From Zygnema cylindricum (lineage: Eukaryota; Streptophyta; Zygnematophyceae; Zygnematales; Zygnemataceae): a stretch of 27,500 nucleotides of DNA. The stretch covers positions 1-27,500 of the forward strand of contig JBBHKE010001059.1 in NCBI GenBank assembly GCA_037447655.1, written 5' to 3'. Of this stretch, positions 21,793-27,500 are shown in pieces. Under the pieces are notes generated by a model, which was not told where the DNA came from, made no database searches, and worked only from the letters and a program-made list of their open reading frames with translations. Each line of letters starts with the position of its first letter. The stretch's first letter is position 1. A program made the position numbers and the translations under genes.

Positions 21793-21802
21793 GTGACGTC
21801 AC
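21793..21802. promoter_or_regulatory. CRE/TGA-type bZIP palindrome GTGACGTCAC
   Basis: A perfect 10-bp palindrome with the TGACGTCA core, about 270 bp before the NYN-LOTUS ATG. TGACGTCA is a known binding core of plant TGA-class and related bZIP factors. Its use here is inferred from position alone. Confidence 0.4.
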
Positions 21803-21856
21803 GTTTTTGACATTCTTCGTGACACTTCACCTTTCATCTCCCTTGCTCTCTCCCTC

Positions 21857-21891
21857 ACCCTCTCTCTCTCTCTCGCTCTCTCTCTCTTCCT
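21857..21891 (+). repeat. CT microsatellite in the presumed 5' UTR of the NYN-LOTUS gene
   Basis: A run of CT dinucleotides broken once by CG spans about 21857-21891, within a longer pyrimidine-rich zone (21835-21930). CT-rich tracts are common just downstream of plant transcription starts. It is complementary in kind to the GA tracts 3' of the same gene. Confidence 0.6.
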
Positions 21892-22026
21892 AGTCACAAC
21901 ACCGTCACACATCTCTCCCAGTCACTTCACCTTCCTTGTTTTCGAAATGATATCCTCAAACTTTTTTATATCCCTTCATCCATTTCCTCTCCAATTCCCA
22001 AACCCTAATCGTGTTATCTTACACGT

Positions 22027-22062
22027 ATGGCGCGAGATCCTCCACATCTGACCGTCAAATAA
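22027..22062 (+). other. Upstream ORF (11 codons) overlapping the NYN-LOTUS start by one base
   Basis: ATG at 22027 opens [11 protein letters not shown] and stops at TAA 22060-22062. The last A of that stop is the first A of the main ATG (TAATG). A second, longer upstream frame starts at 21947 and stops at 22049-22051. If the transcript starts upstream of both, ribosomes would have to reinitiate or scan past them to make the main protein. Confidence 0.5.
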
Positions 22063-25000
22063 TGGCAACCAATCCTAATCCTCCTTCCGGTTCGTCAGAT
22101 TCTCGAATATCCGTTTGGTGGGACATAGAAAACTGTGACGTCCCTAACGGAGTGAATCCTCACAGTATTGCTCAAAACATAAGACAGTCTCTGTCAGAAA
22201 ACGGTTTCCATGGAACCATCAGTATTAGTGCGTACGGAGACGTTCACATGTTATCAAAAACTGTTACGGAGGCTTTGTCGAGTACCGGAATTAACGTCCA
22301 TCATGTGCCAAACGGTCCGTTAACCTAATTTGATCAAACTTTTTTACACAAGTATTGTATTTTTTGTACATTTTTGTTTTTTTTTTGGCTTTATTTCTAC
22401 AAATTGACCTTGTTTTTTATTTTGACATGCAAGATATTGGCACAAAACATGCTGTTTTGTGCTTTTAAACGAGGAAAAAAACATTTAAAACTAATAGCGA
22501 TACACGATGTAGTATATTAACCCGGTTTTCAGTCACACATCCGTACATATATGATATTCGCCTTTTGACTTTTCTGATGTATAATTAGTTAATTTGAACT
22601 GGAGCATAAACTGCATGTGAAGTTGCTCAATCACAAGAAGCTAAAAGGAAGAAACTTGGAACAGTATTCAGTTTCATGTTCTTGTTGTTGTATGCCAAAA
22701 GAAGAAGTCTTGTCGAAAGCACTCTCTGTTTAGTACTTGGTATAATGTTTTCTATATTGTTGTTATAATTTTTTCTATATATCTTTCTATAATTTCTTCT
22801 ATATTGTTTTCTATATTGTTTTCAATGTTGTTTTCAATGTTGTTTTTATATCGTTTTCTGTATCTTTTCTACATTGTCTTCTTATGGCGTTGAAGCTTTG
22901 TGTGCGCGTGAGGCCAGTTCATGAGCCAATTTTGGTCTTTTGTAGGTTGGAAAATATTTACAATAGGGTATAAATTTTATAAGTTGAGGAGGACTGAGTG
23001 TCTAGCTGTAGAATGGTACATAATAGACGTTTTGAGGGATAGGGGGAGGGGGAGGGGCAGGGGGAGGGGTAAGAAATTTGCAGCTGCTGCTTGAGATTTT
23101 TGACTTCGTAATGCCAAGCAATCCGAGTGAAATTCCATGTGTTTATAGACATAGATGTTTGTTTTATGTAGACAAGTTATACTTCATTTATTTGAACAAA
23201 ATTATGCAGCTCAAGCTAATTAGGCTGGTAGTATTATTTCAAGATTTTTCTTAAATCAAACATTGGAAGAACAGGGAAAAGGGTGTGTACGATTATGGAG
23301 GACAGCTTGGCTGCAAGGGCTTGTTTAAAACTAACGGATATTGGCTTTGTTCGTATGATTGCAAACAATAAATTCCAGCATAAATTTTCTGATGGACATT
23401 GTCTATTAACATTGCATTTTGTATATCCTTAGTGCTTTTGTATGTTATGAATTGCAAATCACTTCTATGTTCTGTATTATCTGATGCTGTTTGTCTAATT
23501 TTTATTCTTAAATCCTTTGTAGATGTTTGATTTTTTCTTATTCCTGAAATCTATTGTTGTGGTTTGTCAACAGGCAGAAAAGATGCGAGTGATAAGGCCA
23601 TTCTTGTAGGTCTCTTCCTATGGGCTCTTGATAATCCTCCCCCATGTCACGTCTTTCTTATCTCCGGAGATCGAGACTTTTCGAATGCCCTCCATGGTCT
23701 TCGAAATCGACGATATAATGTCCTTCTTTCATGCCCTTCGAGAAGTTCAGTCTCACATTCACTATTAGGGTCGGCAAGTAAAGTATGGGATTGGACCAGA
23801 TTGGCCAAAGGAGATGGTCTTTGGGAACTTTCTTCTTTAAACTCTACGGTTTGTAGCTCCATTACTGCAGCTATCCCACCGAATAAGTATAAAATTAACC
23901 CCCAAGTACCGCCTCCACCTCCTGTTGTGACAGGTATTCAACAAGTTTGTCAACTAAGTATTCAACAAAGTGCTCTACAAGGTATCCAACAATTAGCCGT
24001 AAATACTTTTCCTTCTTCTGTAGAACCAATGTCAGTATTCAGTGTGAAACCTCTCAGTTTAACCCCAACTCTTGAAAATGAGTGGGTTTCGATCGTCTTA
24101 GAAACTTTCAGGTCATTAGAGACCGATAAGATTTTGCCGAATTGGCCAAATGTCGTTATCCGAGCTCAATCATATGCTGACCCTCATTTAAATGCCACAA
24201 CCGTTGAGCAAATGATGAGACAAGCTTTCGACGAGGGGCGTATGTTCTATATGAATGAATTCGGAGGAATATATCTTCCGAGGGGTCGGGTAACTTGTTG
24301 GGCTTGGGTAGATCCCATGGACCCAAAGGATACTTTTCCACCTGAAATTTGGACTGCTCTCTATAAATTTTTGCAGTCTTCCGAAGGTCGCGAATGCATG
24401 CGACAGGCTAAGGGCAGGTAAGTCTTGAAAGGGAGAGGGAGAGGAGAAGTGGGAAAGGGAGTGGGAAGGGGAGATCTGAGAGTTTAAATCTCAGACATTA
24501 TATGGGTATGTTGTAGTTGTCATCCAGAATTTGGTACTTTCATCCAGAAATTTCATATTTTCTTCCACAAAATGTAATAAATGTAAAGTTGTATGTATTC
24601 AGGAATTTGGATTCTGGCCAAACTCTAGTCCTTGGTTATTATTTAACGAATTGTAGTTTCAAATATCAAAATTAGAGTTTCAATATCAAAATTGGAGATA
24701 TGTGCAACAGATTTAAGGTTGTGTTTAACAATTCCAATTGGCTTTTTTGACGTCGTAGATATGCGGCTGCAAAAGCTTTGAAAGGACGGGGTGGACCAAA
24801 ACTCCAAAGTTTACCACTGGGAGAATTGATTCATTTGGTTCAATTGGCCACTACAGACAGAGGATGGCTTTTGCCTTCTGCTCCGTCTCCAGGTCTTCCT
24901 ACACCTGGACCAATTTCCCTTACTTCCGAAGGTGAGAATCGGAGGCAAATACATAGTGAAGATAATCGGAGACCGCTAAAACAGCTTCCCAACCCTGCTT

Positions 25001-25959
25001 CACAACTATCCCCGTCATTGCCCGTGTCAGTTGTTCATAAACCCTCGCTCTCAACTATGTCGTCATCGAGTTCAACTATGTCATCAACTTCGACTATGTC
25101 AGCGAACTCAACTGCAGATATCTCAAAATCAAATAAAGTTGTAAATTTAAGTTTAAATTCAGGCTTAAGTTCAGGTTCCAATTTCTCTTCCCAGTCCTTC
25201 ATGGCGTCTGGTATTTTTGGGGATAATAAAATAATGAGAGACTTGGAAACACTTTTGCGAGAACAGTTCTCTGCATGTCCTCAAGGATTTCTGCTGAGTA
25301 AACTTAAAATGTTATTTCAGATTCGATTTTCGTATGAACTACGAGCTCAGGATTTAGGATATACCAAACTCGGGAACCTTTTACAATCTATTCCCGATCT
25401 TGTAAATGTTATGCAAACAAGCCCAGGAGCTGAAATGGTTACTCCTGGTACTAAATTTCAGCACTGGCTTTCTACTACTAGTGGGTTCGGTGGGAAAGGG
25501 GCAGCAAATGGTGAAAAACTTAAGCTAGAAAAATATAGTCGTGGATCACAAGACAATGGTTTAGCTGAAGGGCAATCCGATGTCTTCACTAAAACGTATG
25601 TGAGCTCACCTCCTTTGCCTCCTCCATTAGAGTCTTTGTCGAAACCTGTTTCCTCTCCAAAAGTAGCTACGATGGATCAACTTAGACAATTTGTGCAAAA
25701 CAAATTTAGCAGTGTAACATCGTCAATGCGGTATAGTTTGGACAAAATGAAGTACGATTTTGAGAAGGAGTATGAACTGGCAATTGATCCGAACGTTCTC
25801 GGATATAGTAGTTTAAGCGGTCTTTTGAGGACTATGCCCGATCTCGTAAGAGTCGACCGTCAACAGGATGGTCAGGTTTTGGTTTATCCCTCTTGTGATA
25901 AACTTTTGACTATCTTGAAGGCCGCGACCGTGGATGGATTCGGAAATCAATGGTCGTAA
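22062..25959 (+). CDS. NYN-domain protein with OHA and two LOTUS (OST-HTH) domains
   Basis: Exons 22062-22314, 23574-24417 and 24759-25959 join in phase (2298 nt, 765 residues; introns 1259 and 341 nt, GT-AG). Residues about 15-165 are an NYN RNase-like domain: [12 protein letters not shown] (D21, N24), then [19 protein letters not shown] (D91) and [13 protein letters not shown] (D117, D119), so the acidic residues expected at the metal site are kept. Residues about 204-224 repeat IQQ three times. Residues about 253-405 match the OST-HTH-associated (OHA) domain of plants ([53 protein letters not shown]). A Ser/Thr-Met-rich linker follows (about 463-490), then LOTUS 1 (524-603) and LOTUS 2 (670-752), each with the L-GY-L--LL--(I/M)PD-V pattern. 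Known: NYN plus LOTUS occurs in MARF1-type RNA-silencing proteins; plant forms have NYN-OHA-LOTUS. The stop at 25957 overlaps a strong donor-like GTAAGT, so the 3' end could extend. Confidence 0.9.
22490..22509. mobile_element. Single end of the TA-flanked MITE family in intron 1 of the NYN-LOTUS gene
   Basis: ACTAATAGCGATACACGATG followed by TA (22510-22511) matches the right terminal repeat of the 199-bp MITEs with a few changes. No left end was found upstream, so this is a truncated copy. Short and diverged, hence modest confidence. Confidence 0.45.
22738..22882 (+). repeat. T-rich minisatellite in NYN-LOTUS intron 1
   Basis: A unit near TTGTTTTCTATA (about 12-13 bp) repeats about ten times with many changes (TATTGTTTTCTATATTG, CAATGTTGTTTTCAATG and so on). 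It lies within an intron and is noncoding. Confidence 0.6.
23039..23070 (+). other. G-quadruplex candidate in NYN-LOTUS intron 1
   Basis: Five consecutive runs of four or five G, separated by A, A, CA and A (GGGGGAGGGGGAGGGGCAGG, then GGGAGGGG), on the transcribed-sense strand. Such a pattern meets the usual G4 motif in both DNA and pre-mRNA. Formation in the cell is not shown by sequence. Confidence 0.55.
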
Positions 25960-26240
25960 GTACGGTTGAAAAATAATTGGAAAATAAAATCTTCACAAGT
26001 ATTCAACTTTTGACCTTTTTGGAAGCCGTAAATGTAGATGGATTTGGAGGACAAACCGGAATCACCATTCATAAAGTATGGATGAAAAATTATTGGATAA
26101 ATTTTTGTTTAGTAGTGTTCAACTTTTGACTTTTTTAGGGTTTTTTAGGGAAGCCGTAACCGTAGAAGGATTCGGAGTAGGAAACAGAATCAACGTTCAT
26201 AAAGTATGCACGGAAAATTGAATAACTTTTTTTCAGGAGC
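25960..26240 (+). repeat. Tandem degenerate copies of the last-exon tail of the NYN-LOTUS gene
   Basis: The exon tail around AACTTTTGACTATCTTGAAG and GTGGATGGATTCGGA (25901-25955) recurs downstream. Copy 1 starts at 26005 (AACTTTTGACC, then GAAGCCGTAAATGTAGATGG). Copy 2 starts at 26121 (AACTTTTGAC, then GAAGCCGTAACCGTAGAAGG). Steps are 104 and 116 bp, and the intronic-looking flank is copied too. Copies 1 and 2 keep the reading frame of the tail (LLTFLEAVNVDGFGGQ and REAVTVEGFGVGN, against [16 protein letters not shown] in the gene), and each ends CATAAAGTATG, like a donor. Confidence 0.8.
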
Positions 26241-26296
26241 CTTCAATAGAATAGAATCATCGGCCATAAGTACTGATGAATTTTTTTTGGAGAATT

Positions 26297-27250
26297 CAGA
26301 TACATGGACAGAGTGAGAGAGAGGGAGGGAGAAAGAGGGAGAGAGAGGGAGGAGGAGGGAGAGAGGTAAAAAGGGTGGGAGAGAAAGGGAGGGAGAAATT
26401 TTTGTTCAGAAGTGACGAACTTTTGACTATGTGGAAAGCTGATGGTGTCGGAGCATTAACTGAGTCAACGGTTTTAAGTTAGGTGACAATTTTTGGATTC
26501 TTAGCCACTTTTAACCGATGAGACACATGGGCAGTGTGAGAGAGGGAGAGCAAGAGAGAGAGAGAGGGAGAGCGCGAGAGAGCGAGGGAGAGAGAGGGAG
26601 AGCAAGGGAGAGCGAGGGAGAGCGCAAGAGAGCGCGAGAGAGCGAGGGAGAGAAAGGGAGAGGGAGGGAGAGAGAGGGAGAGTGAGAGAGAGAAAGAGAT
26701 AAATAAAGAGGGAGATAAAAAAAGAGTGGGAGAGGGAGGAGAGAAAAGAGGGAAAGAGAGGCGAGAGAAAGGGAGGGATATTGTGTGTGTCAACGTGAAC
26801 AGGATTCTGTCAACGGGACGGGACAGGAGGGAGGGAGGGAGGACGGGAGGTTTTGGTTTATCCCTCTTTTGGTAAACTTTAACTATGGACTGTAGAGGGA
26901 TTCAGAGCTCGAAACAGAATCAATGAACTTAACTATGGAGGAGATAAAATGGGATTTCATAAGTCGGGAGTGAGAGAGAGAGCGAGAGGAAGAGGGAGAG
27001 AGGAGGGCAAAGGATAAAAGGAGGGAGGGCAAGGGAGAGAGGGAGGGAGGGCAAGGGGAGAGGGAGGGAGAGGGAGGCAACGGGAAGTGGAAGGAGGGAG
27101 GGAGGGAGGGAGAGAAACAATGGCTTTTTTGAGTTTTAAGCTGTCGATTTAGAAATAAGCCACTTGCAACCAGTGACACGCATGGGCAGAGTGAGAGAGA
27201 AGAGGGGGGGTGGGAAGAGAAGGAGAGGGAGAGAGGATAAGTGAGAGGGA
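26297..27250 (+). repeat. GA-rich tracts with higher-order repeated blocks
   Basis: Four long purine tracts of GA, GGA and GGGA steps lie at about 26309-26400, 26534-26780, 26820-26850 and 26966-27115, with a fifth at 27190-27255. Unique-looking blocks between them are themselves repeats. A tract leader close to CATGGGCAGAGTGAGAGAG occurs at 26303, 26526 and 27181. The segment AGCCACTTTTAACC / AGCCACTTGCAACC precedes two of them. More exon-tail copies lie at 26418 (AACTTTTGACTATGTGG) and 26847-26930, where AGGTTTTGGTTTATCCCTCT of the exon returns intact. Open frames on either strand here are low-complexity artefacts. Confidence 0.75.
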
Positions 27251-27255
27251 GAAGT

Positions 27256-27500
27256 AATTCTTTTACTTAGATTTGCTTAAAATTCCCGAGGTGAGGATCA
27301 TAATACTTTGTTGTGACTATCGGGATGAGCAATTTTGCAAGTCATTTGATCGTACATATTTCATTTTTACAGTTTTATCTTCTAGTGGCTGTACTTCTTC
27401 CTTTCGGAAGTACATTTTGTACTTTTGTGGATTAAATTTGAGTAGTTACTTTGCGCCAAAAATTTGCATATCATTTTTATTTATTTATTTCTTGGGAACT
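27256..27500. other. AT-rich end of window
   Basis: No feature seen after the last GA tract. A GTACATTTTGTACTTTTGTG stretch and short AT repeats run to the window edge. Confidence 0.4.

Larger units (their letters stand above)
19264..22061. promoter_or_regulatory. Divergent intergenic region between the GOST-like and NYN-LOTUS genes
   Basis: 2.8 kb without a convincing gene. It carries a 12-bp palindrome GCACACGTGTGC with a G-box core (19735-19746), a full MITE (20000-20198), GTACAGTAC-type repeats (20815-20867 and 21084-21090), an A/T hairpin with telomere-like ends at about 20920-20985, a G-box palindrome TACACGTGTA (21315-21324), a CRE-like palindrome (21793-21802) and a CT-rich tract with a telo-box before the NYN-LOTUS start. 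A block at 19500-19600 repeats CGGTT/AACCG motifs and may be another decayed repeat. Several short open frames here show no family resemblance. Confidence 0.45.

Noticed and set aside
26479-27179. Minus-strand Ser/Leu/Pro-rich frames in the GA region
   Set aside because: They are direct translations of low-complexity GA/CT repeats.
1-27500. CRISPR arrays, tRNA genes, rRNA or bacterial operon features
   Set aside because: None seen. The spliced genes and plant families show a eukaryotic nuclear context, and the 26-bp array at 11222-11455 has no spacers.

Overview
The window is nuclear DNA of a land plant. It has GT-AG introns, AT-rich intergenic DNA, AATAAA signals, telo-boxes, and plant-type gene families: F-box/kelch, the cyanobacterial/plastid DUF3067 family, a plant-type GOST seven-TM protein, and an NYN-OHA-LOTUS RNA-binding protein. 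Genes are fairly compact (six or seven in 27.5 kb) and mixed with small DNA transposons. I lean towards a bryophyte-like genome, perhaps a liverwort, but that is a guess.

Layout: (1) 1-250, minus: the N-terminus of an SDS22-like leucine-rich-repeat regulator of protein phosphatase 1, cut by the window edge. (2) 1185-2450, plus: an intronless F-box/kelch protein. (3) 3850-6029, minus: a five-exon DUF3067 protein with a plastid-type N-terminal extension. (4) 6795-10233, plus: a tiny multi-exon membrane protein that looks like complex I subunit NDUFA3/B9, with two candidate last exons. (5) 10234-15410: gene-poor DNA with a 26-bp minisatellite, a TA-flanked MITE remnant, a dead fragment of a non-LTR retrotransposon, and a hAT-type miniature transposon with an 8-bp target-site duplication. 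(6) 15651-15964, minus: two probable terminal exons of a gene I do not recognise. (7) 17547-19263, minus: a two-exon GOST/GPR107-like protein. (8) 19264-22061: intergenic DNA with MITEs and G-box or CRE-like palindromes. (9) 22062-25959, plus: a three-exon NYN-OHA-LOTUS-LOTUS protein, followed by a tandem array of decayed copies of its own last-exon tail mixed with GA-rich tracts up to the window end.

The genes do not form a pathway. They pair head to head: SDS22/F-box (934 bp between starts), DUF3067/NDUFA3-like (765 bp) and GOST/NYN (2.8 kb), so shared divergent promoters are plausible. The most unusual structures are the exon-tail duplication array behind the NYN-LOTUS gene, a short upstream ORF whose stop overlaps that gene's start codon (TAATG), the matching inverted hAT-like ends around the retrotransposon remnant, and a 199-bp TA-flanked MITE family present as two full copies and two partial ones.
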